Source: Tolypothrix tenuis PCC 7101
GTDB lineage: Bacteria; Cyanobacteriota; Cyanobacteriia; Cyanobacteriales; Nostocaceae
Direction of reading: 5' to 3'
Assembly (NCBI RefSeq): GCF_002368295.1
Contig: NZ_AP018248.1
Location: 2,415,977 to 2,479,976 of the forward strand
Length of the DNA: 64,000 nucleotides
How positions within the stretch are numbered: position 1 is the stretch's first letter; each line of letters begins with the position of its first letter. The translations under genes and the position numbers were made by a program. Of the stretch, positions 1 through 9,033 are shown piece after piece. The notes beneath the pieces are model-generated. The model searched no databases and was not told the DNA's origin. It saw only the letters and a list, made by a program, of their open reading frames with translations.

Positions 1-506
1 ACGACAAATGGTAACGAGATAAAAATCATTGCTACTGCTACCCCTGTACGGGTGAATGAGACCTTCAACCCCAATGGTGCTAACAGTGAACCAATCCAGC
101 CATTATCACTATATACTGTCGCTAATGTTAAACCTGCTACCGATGTCGGCAGGGCAAACGGTAAATCTACGGTAGCATCAATGATCCGTTTTAAGGGGAA
201 GTCGTAGCGCACCAAAATCCATGCTATCAAAGTCCCAAAAACCCCATTGAGCAGAGCCGCAAACAATGAAGTAACAAAGGTGACATTATAAGTAGCTAGT
301 GCTAGAGGACTAGTAGCTATTTCCCAAAATCTAGCTGGCGGCTCCGTACTCGCTTTCAGAAACATCGCCGCGATCGGGAGAAATAACATTACTGTGAGGT
401 AGCCGAAAGTGATTCGCCAAGTCCAGGGAATCTGACGCAACTTATTGAGAAATTTTTTCCAGCCCGGAGTTTCGCGGTCAGCTTCAAAAGAAGGAGATAT
501 AGCCAT
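1..506 (-). CDS. cysT: Sulfate ABC transporter permease CysT (partial, N-terminal part)
   Basis: Inner-membrane permease subunit of the sulfate/thiosulfate ABC importer. The gene reads leftward from an ATG at 506 and runs off the left edge, so about 168 N-terminal residues are visible. A cytoplasmic start (MAISPSFEAD) is followed by a strong hydrophobic helix (TFGYLTVMLFLPIAAMF), further helices, and the conserved stretch around DLPFALPTSVAGLTL that is typical of CysT/CysU. A ribosome-binding-like GGAG is not obvious in front of the ATG. It lies 277 bp downstream of a sulfate-binding protein gene on the same strand, the usual sbpA-cysT order; cysW and cysA would be expected beyond the left edge. 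The family assignment is firm. Transport of sulfate rather than thiosulfate or molybdate is inferred from the binding protein. Confidence 0.9.
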   Translation of the reverse strand, partial: MAISPSFEADRETPGWKKFLNKLRQIPWTWRITFGYLTVMLFLPIAAMFLKASTEPPARFWEIATSPLALATYNVTFVTSLFAALLNGVFGTLIAWILVRYDFPLKRIIDATVDLPFALPTSVAGLTLATVYSDNGWIGSLLAPLGLKVSFTRTGVAVAMIFISLPFV

Positions 507-544
507 AGTGAAAAGCGTCAAGGGACAAGAGTCAAGAGTGGGAG

Positions 545-564
545 AGACGCGATTAATCGCGTCT
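545..564. repeat. 20-bp perfect palindrome, dispersed family
   Basis: AGACGCGATTAATCGCGTCT is a perfect palindrome lying in the sbpA-cysT spacer. Close copies occur at 34652-34671 and 43908-43927, and a decayed copy near 62613-62635. It is followed by TGTAC in most copies. It is a dispersed small palindrome, not an operator of one gene. Confidence 0.75.
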
Positions 565-783
565 GTACTTAAAGGACAAAACCCAAGGGGTGAGGGTTAA
601 AGGTTCAGGGTTTAGGGTCAAGAGTTATTTCTTTAACGCTCTTCCAGAAAATAAATTATGCAATGAGTGAGAGCAAATCTGATCATGAAATTCTTTCTCT
701 CCTGCTCCCCTAGCCTCCCCTACTTACAACAGCGATTGTATATTTTTTAGTTGGAAGTTCCTGATTCTCTATTCTCTTATGCC

Positions 784-1929
784 TTAACGTTTCTTTTGGG
801 CTTGAATCTTATCAAAGATACCCCCCTCAGCGAAGAACTTTTTATCAATTGCATTCCAACCACCGAAATCTTCAACTGTACCCAAGGTTTTAATTTTGGG
901 ATATTTGTCTGTCACTTCTTTACTTTGGGCTAAAGTCTCATCTACAGGACGGAATCCTAATTTGACAAATTCTTGTTGGGCTTCGGGAGTGTAAAGATAT
1001 TTCACAAAACCTTCAGCGACTTCACGATTACCATGCTTGTCAACATTCTTATCTACTACAGCGATGGGATTATCGATGGAGATGTTGACATCAGGCACAA
1101 TATACTCAACCTTCTCACCTTTTTGTTGTGCCAAAACAATTTCGTTTTCGTAGTTGATTAAGGCATCACCCTGACCTTGCTTGGCAAAGGTATCAGTAGC
1201 TTCGCGTGCGTCTTTAGTAAGAACTGGCACATTATTGTAAACCTTAGCTACAAAGTCTGTAGCTTTAGCTTCATCACCACCGGTTTTAACTACAGAATTC
1301 CAAAGTGCTAGGAAATTCCACTTAGCAACCCCTGAGGTTTTAGGATCAGCTGTAATCAGCTTGACTCCGTCTTTGGCTAAATCTGCCCAAGTTTTGATAC
1401 CTTTAGGGTTACCTGGACGAGTCACAAGAGCAGCTACAGATTTGGAAACAATACCATTATTAGGAACTTCTTTTTCCCATCCTGGTTGAATTAATCCCGC
1501 CTTTTCAATCTTTTGGGTATCTCCAGCTAGTGCTAAGTGAACAACATCTGCTTCCAAGCCATCAATTACAGCACGAGTTTGAGAACCGGAGCCACCATAA
1601 CTTTGTTTAAAGGTAACGGTTTGGTTATGTTCTTGCTTCCATTTTTCTACAAACTTAGGAATAATAGCTTCGTGTGCTGCTTTGGTAACTGCGAAAGAAA
1701 CAAGAGTTAATTCAACATTTTGTTTGTTAGCAGCAACGTTACTAGCTGCAGGGGTTTCTGTGGCAGAATTATTATTACTACCACCAGAGCAGGCGGCGAG
1801 GGCCACACTCAACATTGTCCCTACCAAAAACATCGATACAAAGCCTTTGAGCGAATTTAGTTTGAACCGAGTGATGATTCGCTCAATACTCAGTTGCGAT
1901 CGCTTGCGGGGGTGCGGCCACAGACTCAT
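784..1929 (-). CDS. sbpA: Sulfate-binding lipoprotein of the ABC transporter
   Basis: Substrate-binding protein of the sulfate ABC importer, 381 aa. The ATG at 1929 is preceded by GAGGAGGA at good spacing, which supports this start although a shorter hydrophobic start exists. A basic N-terminus is followed by a signal peptide with a lipobox ending LAAC, so it is probably a lipoprotein. Hallmarks of the SBP/CysP family are visible: SYGGSGSQTRAVIDGLEADVV, NPKTSGVAKWNFLALW, LINYENEIVLAQ and the C-terminal GFRPVDE. It is upstream of and co-directional with cysT, and divergent from a second, closely similar binding protein at 2352. Sulfate versus thiosulfate preference cannot be read from the sequence. 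Confidence 0.93.
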   Translation of the reverse strand: MSLWPHPRKRSQLSIERIITRFKLNSLKGFVSMFLVGTMLSVALAACSGGSNNNSATETPAASNVAANKQNVELTLVSFAVTKAAHEAIIPKFVEKWKQEHNQTVTFKQSYGGSGSQTRAVIDGLEADVVHLALAGDTQKIEKAGLIQPGWEKEVPNNGIVSKSVAALVTRPGNPKGIKTWADLAKDGVKLITADPKTSGVAKWNFLALWNSVVKTGGDEAKATDFVAKVYNNVPVLTKDAREATDTFAKQGQGDALINYENEIVLAQQKGEKVEYIVPDVNISIDNPIAVVDKNVDKHGNREVAEGFVKYLYTPEAQQEFVKLGFRPVDETLAQSKEVTDKYPKIKTLGTVEDFGGWNAIDKKFFAEGGIFDKIQAQKKR

Positions 1930-2351
1930 TCCAGATCCTCCTCTAAAATATCTACGGTGATTCTATGCAAATACCGTATATACACATGGTATATAAGATA
2001 ATCGCAGGTATTGATAGCAAAAGGCAATAGGTAAACGGCGAATTCTCTATCGAGAATATGGTGTTTTAATATTTTATGTAGAAAATTCAACCTGTTTTTA
2101 CTGAAAAATTGCAGATTTTTCACACCAAAATAAATTCAGATGATTTGATTGGGCGATCACTACTCATTCATAAGATTGCTAACTGTTAGATGCACTAACA
2201 ATACATGCATTAATCGATAGATAAATAGTATTTTTTGTGTAAAACCCTTGATTCGCTTTGCACCATTCTGATAATCTAATTTTTACCAATTAAATACTGT
2301 ATTTCGATAGTATTTTAGGTGTTTTAAGATATACCAGGCATTAAAGTTACC
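1930..2351. promoter_or_regulatory. Divergent intergenic region between two sulfate-binding protein genes
   Basis: 422 bp of AT-rich sequence separates two divergently transcribed sulfate-binding protein genes and must hold both promoters. I see no clear operator, only AT-rich stretches. The weak ORF inside it is not convincing. Confidence 0.4.
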
Positions 2352-3449
2352 ATGACGCACAAGGAATCTCAGAAGTCTTTCACACTACCCTCACTGCAAA
2401 CATCTGCTTTATTGCTAGCAGCAGGCTTGGGTATTAGTGCTTTGCTTCCTGTTTATGCAGCAAGTAAAGTTTCTCAGACTGCATCTGTGAACCAGAAAAC
2501 TCAATTAATTAGCCAAAACAAGAAAGTTGAAATCACCCTAGTTTCCTACGCCGTTACTAAGGCTGCTTATGAAAAAATCATTCCCCAGTTTGTAGCTAAA
2601 TGGAAACGGGAGAAAGGCCAGGATGTGATTGTTCGTCAAAGTTATGGTGGTTCGGGTTCACAAACTCGTGCGGTGATTGATGGCTTAGAAGCAGATGTTG
2701 TGGCTTTAGCATTGGCTCTGGATACCAAAAAAATTGAGCAAGCTGGCTTAATTCAAGCTGGTTGGGAAAAAGAAAACCCCAATAATTCAATTGTGACTCG
2801 CTCCGTTGTAGCGCTAGAAACCCGTGCTGGTAATCCCAAAAAGATTAAGACTTGGTCTGATTTAGCCAAACCAGGGGTGAAAATTGTGACAGCGAACCCC
2901 AAAACATCAGGTGGTGCTAGGTGGAATTTCCTAGCATTGTGGGGAGCGATCGCTAAAAATGGTGGTAATGAAACTCAAGCTCGGAATTTTGTCACCCAGG
3001 TCTTTAAAAATGTCGTTGTGTTACCAAAAGATGCCCGTGAATCCAGCGATGCTTTTTATAAGAAAGGACAAGGAGACGTTTTACTCAACTACGAAAACGA
3101 AGTCATTTTAGCAGCCCAACAAGGTAAGACAGACACTTCTTACGAAGTTCCCGCAACCAACATTTCTATAGATGCTCCAGTCGCAGTTGTAGATAAAAAT
3201 GTCGATAAACATGGTACTAGAGCAGTTGCGGAAGCTTTCACTAAGTTTTTGTTCACAGCAGAAGCTCAACGCGAATTTGCGAAAGTAGGGTTTCGTCCAG
3301 TGAACTCTACTGTGGCTAAAGAAGTACAGAGTAGATTCCCCAAGATTTCCCGGCTCTATACAGTTGGAGATTTGGGTGGTTGGAATACTGCTCAGAAGAA
3401 GTTTTTCGACGATGGTGCAATCTTTGATAAAATCCAGAGTGGGCGCTAA
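2352..3449 (+). CDS. Second sulfate-binding protein (periplasmic)
   Basis: Paralogue of the binding protein at 784-1929, 365 aa. The N-terminus carries a hydrophobic signal ending near PVYAAS, which fits cleavage by signal peptidase I, and there is no lipobox cysteine; the paralogue by contrast looks lipid-anchored. The same family blocks are present: SYGGSGSQTRAVIDGLEADVV, NPKTSGGARWNFLALW, LLNYENEVILAAQ and GFRPVN. It is transcribed away from sbpA-cysT and is followed by a hairpin terminator. A soluble second receptor using the same permease is the simplest reading; a different oxyanion preference is possible. No RBS stands out before the ATG at 2352. Confidence 0.92.
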   Translation: MTHKESQKSFTLPSLQTSALLLAAGLGISALLPVYAASKVSQTASVNQKTQLISQNKKVEITLVSYAVTKAAYEKIIPQFVAKWKREKGQDVIVRQSYGGSGSQTRAVIDGLEADVVALALALDTKKIEQAGLIQAGWEKENPNNSIVTRSVVALETRAGNPKKIKTWSDLAKPGVKIVTANPKTSGGARWNFLALWGAIAKNGGNETQARNFVTQVFKNVVVLPKDARESSDAFYKKGQGDVLLNYENEVILAAQQGKTDTSYEVPATNISIDAPVAVVDKNVDKHGTRAVAEAFTKFLFTAEAQREFAKVGFRPVNSTVAKEVQSRFPKISRLYTVGDLGGWNTAQKKFFDDGAIFDKIQSGR

Positions 3450-3476
3450 TTCGATATTTTGTTAACAGAGAGAGGA

Positions 3477-3510
3477 AAAATGGTAAAGGTTTGAATTACC
3501 ATTTTCTTTT
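3477..3510 (+). terminator. Rho-independent terminator after the second sulfate-binding gene
   Basis: A perfect 10-bp stem, AAAATGGTAA paired with TTACCATTTT, with a 9-nt loop and followed by CTTTTCT, begins 28 bp past the stop of the gene at 2352-3449. Confidence 0.65.
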
Positions 3511-3579
3511 CTCCTATCTGAGTTATGTCAGGATGTCAAATAACTATCCTGATTTGTTAACCACACACAAATAATATTC

Positions 3580-4842
3580 TTAAATATCCTTCAATGTGGC
3601 ATGATTATCGAACTGTAAGTAATGTTTGATAATCTGCTCGACACTATTACCACAGCTATTAGCTAGCAACTTAAGGTCAGCACCATTATTAGCTTGAATG
3701 CTAATAAAAGTATGACGAGTAGAATATGGTTTTAAATATTCAATTTGCTTGTCTTCTGCTAACTTTTTTACTACCCCAGGATAGCGGTAAACTTTACCGT
3801 TAACCTCAACGGTATTACCCGCCCAGATATCTGTTAGGGTATTACTTGAATATTGTTTTCCGGAAATAGTTTTAAACACTAATTCATTATCTCTTTTACC
3901 ATTACTATATAATTTAATTAATAAATTAATTAATCTGCTCATTCCTTGCATTTTGAAAAGCCTATTTTTATTGCTTTTAGTCATGCCAGTGCTGCTGTCA
4001 AAAGCCTCTTTAAAAAATATCCAACCTTCATTGAGTTTAATATTTCTCCACTTCAAAGCGAATACTTCACTATGCCTACAACCAGTGAGAAACAAAAATT
4101 CGATTAAATCAGCACCATGCTTGATAGATGGTTGTTCAGAAGTTCTGAATGCTTGAATAATTAAATCTCTCTCTTGGAGACTGTATGCCCTATAATCTTC
4201 AACATTTAAAATTTTTTGAGGCTTTTTCGATATATTGTAAGTTTTTTTGATTTCTAAAAAATAATCCTGTGTCAATTGCTGATTGCTGATTGCTCGTTGA
4301 CACATATTGCTCAACAAACTAAATAGCTTTTTAATCTGTTGTTTGTTGCTCTGTTTGCGAGCAAGCTGCTCAATTAAATTATTAGCTGTATCCAGATTTA
4401 GCTCTGCAGCTAAAAAGTCCTTAATTAGGTTAGTGTAAACAACGAAATTTTTTTTATAGGTAGTTTTTTGAATCTGCTTGGTTTGCAATTTCCAATTCAC
4501 AAATTCATGCCATAATTCACCCAGCAGAGGTGGCTGTATCAGATTTTGTAACTGACTAATTGTGGTTAATTGCTTAATCGTTAAATATTTAGCAAGTGTT
4601 GGGTCAAAACAACTGCCATCGGGATGATCGATGTCAGCTTGTATTCTGGCTGCTAGTTGATTAGCCCATTTTAGATTTTCTGGCGTGTCAGTTCTCCCCA
4701 GTCCTTTATAAGCTTGTCGCTTGTGATAAAACTGCTGGCTAATACGAGTGCTGAATTGTAGCCTTAAATTACCTTTATCAGAACCGACACGTATATCTGC
4801 TAATTTGATAGAATCCTTGCTACTCTTACGATTTGAGTACAT
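3580..4842 (-). CDS. Tyrosine-type site-specific recombinase (phage-integrase family)
   Basis: 420-aa tyrosine recombinase. The N-terminal ~90 residues (around LRLQFSTRISQQFYHKRQAY and LGRTDTPENLKWA) look like the Arm DNA-binding domain DUF3596 common in cyanobacterial integrases. They are followed by a core-binding region, then the catalytic domain: first Arg in FLFLTGCRHSEVFALKW, PYSTRHTFISIQAN with the second Arg, and the nucleophile candidate Tyr in IIKHYLQFDN near the end. The usual His of the H-x-x-R motif is Tyr here, a substitution also seen in related enzymes. No other phage or plasmid gene, att repeat or tRNA lies next to it, so it is probably a remnant of an integrated element or a solitary recombinase. 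Confidence 0.85.
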   Translation of the reverse strand: MYSNRKSSKDSIKLADIRVGSDKGNLRLQFSTRISQQFYHKRQAYKGLGRTDTPENLKWANQLAARIQADIDHPDGSCFDPTLAKYLTIKQLTTISQLQNLIQPPLLGELWHEFVNWKLQTKQIQKTTYKKNFVVYTNLIKDFLAAELNLDTANNLIEQLARKQSNKQQIKKLFSLLSNMCQRAISNQQLTQDYFLEIKKTYNISKKPQKILNVEDYRAYSLQERDLIIQAFRTSEQPSIKHGADLIEFLFLTGCRHSEVFALKWRNIKLNEGWIFFKEAFDSSTGMTKSNKNRLFKMQGMSRLINLLIKLYSNGKRDNELVFKTISGKQYSSNTLTDIWAGNTVEVNGKVYRYPGVVKKLAEDKQIEYLKPYSTRHTFISIQANNGADLKLLANSCGNSVEQIIKHYLQFDNHATLKDI

Positions 4843-4938
4843 AGTAAATTTCTAGTAAAAATAGCAATTTTATCAATGACAATTACTAGAATAGTTGATT
4901 TTCCGTCTTTTGATGAAAGCAGGAATGGGGTTGTTGTA

Positions 4939-5994
4939 ATGGTCGAGCCACACAGCCAATCAGAGCAAATGCAGCAAGTTGTTTACCGCATTTTAGATGC
5001 CAATTTAGATCGCGCTCGTGAAGGCTTGCGAATTGTTGAGGAGTGGTGTCGCTTTGGACTGAATAATGCTCAGTTCACTGGAGAGTGTAAACGCTTGCGG
5101 CAAGACATAGCTCATTGGCATACAGCTGAATTGCGAGCAGCGCGAGATACACCGGGTGATGCTGGTACAGACTTAACACATCCTCATGAGGAAAAACGCA
5201 CTAGCATCAAATCTGTGTTGCAAGCTAACTTTTGCCGTGTCCAAGAAGCAATGCGGGTGCTAGAAGAATATGGCAAGCTGCATGACCCTAACATGGGTAA
5301 AGCTTTTAAGCAGATGCGGTATCAAGTTTATACCTTAGAAAGCAATTTATTGGGTTATCAACGCCATCAACTATTATGGCGATCGCGTTTATATTTGGTA
5401 ACCTCGCCAGCCGAAAATTTGCTATCAACGGTAGAAGCTGCTCTCAAAGGCGGATTGACTTTGGTACAGTACCGTGACAAAACTGCTGATGATGGTGTTC
5501 GCCTCGAACAAGCCAGAAAGCTGCGACAACTATGCCACCTCTACGGCGCACTGTTCATTATTAATGACCGGATAGATTTGGCTTTAGCAGTAGATGCTGA
5601 CGGCGTACATCTGGGACAGCAAGATATGCCGATTGAGATTGCCAGACAATTACTCGGTTCTCATCGGATAGTTGGTCGTTCCACTACAAATGCTGAAGAA
5701 ATGCAAGCAGCACTGGCGGAAGGCGCTGATTATGTTGGTGTAGGGCCAGTATATGAAACACCCACCAAAGAAGGTAAGCCAGCAGCAGGTTTACAATATG
5801 TCAGCTATGCTGCCAAAAATTGCTCTATTCCCTGGTTTGCTATTGGCGGCATAGATGCCAATAATATCAATGACGTGATTGATGCTGGCGCGCAACGTGT
5901 AGCGGTAGTGCGATCGCTCATGCAAGCAGAACAACCCACCCTTGTGACTCAATATCTGCTCTCCCAACTCAATCGCATTAAACCAGAATCTTAA
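4939..5994 (+). CDS. thiE: Thiamine-phosphate synthase with N-terminal ThiD2-like domain
   Basis: Joins HMP diphosphate and thiazole phosphate to give thiamine phosphate. Residues ~1-140 (RILDANLDRAREGLRIVEEW, ANFCRVQEAMRVLEEYGK) match the ThiD2 helical domain fused to ThiE in cyanobacteria. The rest is a TIM-barrel ThiE: LVQYRDKTADD, LFIINDRIDLALAVDADGVH, GRSTTNAEE, YVGVGPVYETPTK and FAIGGID. An ATG at 4876 would add 21 residues but has no RBS and the added part looks unlike the family; the family usually begins at MVEPHSQ, so 4939 is preferred. thiS follows 45 bp later, forming a thiamine operon. The ThiD2 part suggests HMP-phosphate kinase activity in the same polypeptide, which is an inference. 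Confidence 0.93.
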   Translation: MVEPHSQSEQMQQVVYRILDANLDRAREGLRIVEEWCRFGLNNAQFTGECKRLRQDIAHWHTAELRAARDTPGDAGTDLTHPHEEKRTSIKSVLQANFCRVQEAMRVLEEYGKLHDPNMGKAFKQMRYQVYTLESNLLGYQRHQLLWRSRLYLVTSPAENLLSTVEAALKGGLTLVQYRDKTADDGVRLEQARKLRQLCHLYGALFIINDRIDLALAVDADGVHLGQQDMPIEIARQLLGSHRIVGRSTTNAEEMQAALAEGADYVGVGPVYETPTKEGKPAAGLQYVSYAAKNCSIPWFAIGGIDANNINDVIDAGAQRVAVVRSLMQAEQPTLVTQYLLSQLNRIKPES

Positions 5995-6039
5995 ATAATT
6001 CCAAAATCAAAAAAAATTTTCAAAAATTTGTGACATTTT

Positions 6040-6252
6040 ATGTCTGACGAAATCACGCTTCAGGTTAATGGGGAGAACCATAACTGTTCATCCCAAACAC
6101 CTTTACCCGAATTACTTCAAAAACTAGGTTTCAACCCCCGCTTAGTCGCAGTAGAGTACAACGGCGAAATTTTACATCGCCAATTTTGGGAGCAAACAAA
6201 AGTGCAACCAGGCGATCGCCTAGAAGTTGTCACTATTGTTGGAGGTGGATAA
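6040..6252 (+). CDS. thiS: Sulfur carrier protein ThiS
   Basis: 70-aa ubiquitin-like sulfur carrier for thiazole formation in thiamine synthesis. It has the small beta-grasp pattern (ITLQVNGENHNC, LAVEYNGEI-like strand, GDRLEVVTIV) and the essential C-terminal Gly-Gly (it ends VGGG) that is adenylated and thiocarboxylated. It lies 45 bp behind thiE on the same strand. The partner ThiG is not in the window. Confidence 0.92.
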   Translation: MSDEITLQVNGENHNCSSQTPLPELLQKLGFNPRLVAVEYNGEILHRQFWEQTKVQPGDRLEVVTIVGGG

Positions 6253-6274
6253 GGTTTGTCATTTGGTAAAGGGT

Positions 6275-6337
6275 AAAGGGTAATTGGTAATCGGTAATTG
6301 GTAATCGGTAATCGGTAATCGGTAATCGGTAATCGGT
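6275..6337. repeat. STRR: TAATCGG/TAATTGG heptamers
   Basis: About eight tandem 7-bp units alternating TAATTGG and TAATCGG follow thiS. This is the short tandemly repeated repetitive DNA typical of heterocystous cyanobacteria. Confidence 0.9.
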
Positions 6338-6351
6338 GTTTGTTATTTTTC

Positions 6352-6426
6352 CCCCTGCTCCCTGCTCCCTGCTCCCCTGCTTTTTCCCAATCCCCAGTCC
6401 CCAGTCCCCAGTCCCCAGTCCCTACT
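6352..6426. repeat. STRR: CCCTGCT and CCCCAGT heptamers
   Basis: Tandem CCCTGCT units pass into tandem CCCCAGT units. The last unit overlaps the stop codon of the leftward glycosyltransferase gene (stop at 6422-6424). Confidence 0.88.
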
Positions 6427-7615
6427 CCAACTTATACAGCGAACGGTGAAGGGTTTTGCGCTTGGCTAACTCTTTGCCTTTGCGACCAAGTTGTTCCCGT
6501 AGCTGTTGGTCTTTACACAAGCGATTGAAAGCTTGAAACACTTCATAGCCAGAATAAGGATTAACTAAGATGCCGTTTTCTTCATGATGAATGGCATCAA
6601 TAACTCCGCCTAAACGAGAAGCAATTACTGGTTTACCAAAGTAACTCGCTTCTAAGTAAACGATACCAAAACCTTCCATACTGCTAGCTTGGTTCTCGAC
6701 TAAATTCAGCATGGCAAAGATATCGCAGGCTGCATAATACCCAGCTAATTCGCGATCGCTTATTTCTCCGGCAAAGTGTACCCTTTGGTCAACTCGTAAG
6801 CGATTAGCCAGGGATTTCAGTTCCGCTTCACAAGGGCCTTGCCCACAAATTATATAGTGAACATCCACGCCAACAGTCAGCAGTAGCGGTAGGTTGTCAA
6901 TGATGCGGTTAAAGCTTTTATGCTTGACAAGCTTTCCTACAGAGAGAATAACTACTGCTGTTTCGGGAATATTGTACATTTGGCGGACATTTGCACGTAA
7001 TTCGCCCAAATTACCAGGATTGATTACATGGCTAAATTTATCCGCCCTCACCATTGGGTTGATAACGTGGGTAGGAGTCTCTAATCTTAACCTTGTTCTG
7101 AGATAATCCTGGGTAAAGGAACTGTTGCAGACAATTCCCTCAGCTCGCTTGAGTGTCAATTTAAATAGCGATCGCCATAAGGGATTACGTAAGCCACAAA
7201 CAATATCATTCCCGTGGAGGTAGATGAAAAAGCGAATTGGTAAAAAATAACTTAGTAGTAATAGTGAAGGGAATTCGTAGCCATGACCCCATTCAATATA
7301 GCGATAACGATAGCGAAAATAAAGTTTGATTGCTAATACAAATGAATAAATGAGGTTGATTAAAGGATTGAAAAAACTCCAATCTCTCAAAATAGGCCAG
7401 CGATAGACAGGAAACTTTTGCACTCGATCAAATGCTTGATCGCCTGCACAACTAGCTGCTAAAACAATTATCCGCTCTGGATCTTGCAGACAGCGATTAT
7501 AAATATATTCACCAATAATTGCTTCTTTTGGCAAGAAACTACGGGATATTACGAGAATGTCTGGTAATGCAGTTTGTTCTCTAACATTTCCCGCCAGTTG
7601 TGAAATATGTTCCAT
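6422..7615 (-). CDS. Group 1 (GT4-type) glycosyltransferase
   Basis: 397-aa retaining glycosyltransferase with two Rossmann-like halves. The N-terminal half contains YLHGNDIVCG and GIVCNSSFTQDYL. The C-terminal GT-B donor-binding half shows VILSVGKLVKHKSFNRII, YIICGQGPCEAELK, VHFAGEISDRELAGYYAACDIF and the E-x7-E motif EGFGIVYLE, followed by GKPVIASRLGG. No membrane anchor or signal is convincing, so it acts in the cytoplasm or at the membrane surface, perhaps on exopolysaccharide or lipid-linked sugars. Donor and acceptor cannot be told from sequence. It has no operon partner. The last residues abut an STRR, and the stop codon lies at the repeat boundary. Confidence 0.88.
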   Translation of the reverse strand: MEHISQLAGNVREQTALPDILVISRSFLPKEAIIGEYIYNRCLQDPERIIVLAASCAGDQAFDRVQKFPVYRWPILRDWSFFNPLINLIYSFVLAIKLYFRYRYRYIEWGHGYEFPSLLLLSYFLPIRFFIYLHGNDIVCGLRNPLWRSLFKLTLKRAEGIVCNSSFTQDYLRTRLRLETPTHVINPMVRADKFSHVINPGNLGELRANVRQMYNIPETAVVILSVGKLVKHKSFNRIIDNLPLLLTVGVDVHYIICGQGPCEAELKSLANRLRVDQRVHFAGEISDRELAGYYAACDIFAMLNLVENQASSMEGFGIVYLEASYFGKPVIASRLGGVIDAIHHEENGILVNPYSGYEVFQAFNRLCKDQQLREQLGRKGKELAKRKTLHRSLYKLE

Positions 7616-9033
7616 AATAAATGTGATAAGTATAGTTAAAAAAAATTAATTTTTCATACTATCAACAAAGCGCAGAAATGAGTGATAATTAACCGCTATC
7701 CTTGAGCATAGATTGTCTGAATTGAAAAAAATTCTCATTGAGGTATGAACTCAAGGATAAAGCAGAAAGCATAATTATTTGACGCTATTCACATCTTAAC
7801 TCGCCTCAATTCTGCAAGTACAAAGCAGTGACTTTTACATTTGGGTGCATCACTTGTACGGTTACCCTCCTCCGTAGTAACAAGTAGTGTAGGAGACTTG
7901 CCTAATGTGCAGCCTCCACTAGCTATCGAGCAAAAATTCCTTTGGGTAATACCAATAGGAAATTTTCCTCCTCTGTATCTAATTTTCCACTCTTTTCTCA
8001 TTCTCGCCAACAGCTATTCCGTAACAACCTCTAATCTCTATATTTTTTTTAACATTAGTTTTGAGCATCAGTAACTGATTTCGGCATGGCAAGAGTATTT
8101 AAACTAAGGCTGATGAACTTTTAATACGTTGATTTAAAAAAGCATATTTTTTCATCCTTTTTTGAGTGCTTGCAGTATACTAATGCCAGCATTTTTTTGA
8201 AAGAGTATTTTGAGATATTCAATTATTTGATTTGTTAATTTTCTTTTCAATTGTTCACCACTTAAAATCTGTCTACCTAATTAACAAGCATTGAAATTTG
8301 GGACTACCAGCGAAATCAATTGCTCATAGACTTTTGTTTGTGGTAATGACTAAATCGAGTTTATATCAATAGAATATCTTGGAACTAATTGAGATTCTGC
8401 CAAAATGCCAAAAAATTGCAGTCGTTTTTAGTAAAAATTAAGTTGCTGATTGGTATCAACAATCATGCACCTCTAGGTTCAGCAATACCCCAAAGGCTAG
8501 ATGCAGTCGGCAAAATAATTCCTCAGTAATTATGGTAATTAAGGAAATCTCAAAAGTAAATACCACAATTACTTGCCAGCTAAATCTATTTTGATAATTA
8601 TCAAGTCAAATTACTGTAATTCAGATAACGAATTTGCAAGGGAATGGGGAATGGGGAATGGGTAATGGGTAATGGGTAATGGGTAATGGGTAATAATAAT
8701 TTCCCTTTTTTCCTTTTCCCCTTTCGCCTTTTCCCCCTCATCCCCGTTCCCAGTCCCCAGTCCCCAAATGATTAATTGATCACAAAATTCCCGCGATCGC
8801 ACAAGAATCTGAGGTACGGTAATCTACTCAAGAAATCCCCCCTAAGCTTGCTGTCTAGGCAAGATATGACGCGGTACATTGAATATGTAGCCAAGAAAAA
8901 TGAATATTACAGAGAGCTACTGCCAATCAAACACTCGCTTGCTTGCTACGGGCTGGCGTTACTGACCAAGCAAATCTCTCCTAGCAGCGTTGGGAGAAAT
9001 CATCACCAATACCGTTTTTCAAGCAACTGTATT
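7616..9033. other. Long intergenic region (1.4 kb), no convincing gene
   Basis: AT-rich spacer between the divergent glycosyltransferase and DUF1517 genes. Overlapping weak ORFs on both strands near 7789-8074 show no recognisable motif and no RBS. An STRR (GGGTAAT units, 8638-8692) and a pyrimidine-rich stretch to 8768 precede the next gene. An in-frame upstream extension of the DUF1517 ORF from 8776 is not credible because it runs through this spacer. Confidence 0.5.
8638..8692. repeat. STRR: GGGGAAT/GGGTAAT heptamers
   Basis: Seven or so tandem 7-bp units (GGGAATG, then GGGTAAT) upstream of the DUF1517 gene. Confidence 0.85.

Noticed and set aside
7789..8074. Two overlapping 73-77 aa ORFs on opposite strands
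   Set aside because: They are in AT-rich spacer, without RBS or recognisable motif, and each is the shadow of the other.
8776..9033. 86-residue N-terminal extension of the DUF1517 protein
   Set aside because: It would bury the signal peptide; the sequence is not protein-like and comes from the repeat-rich spacer.
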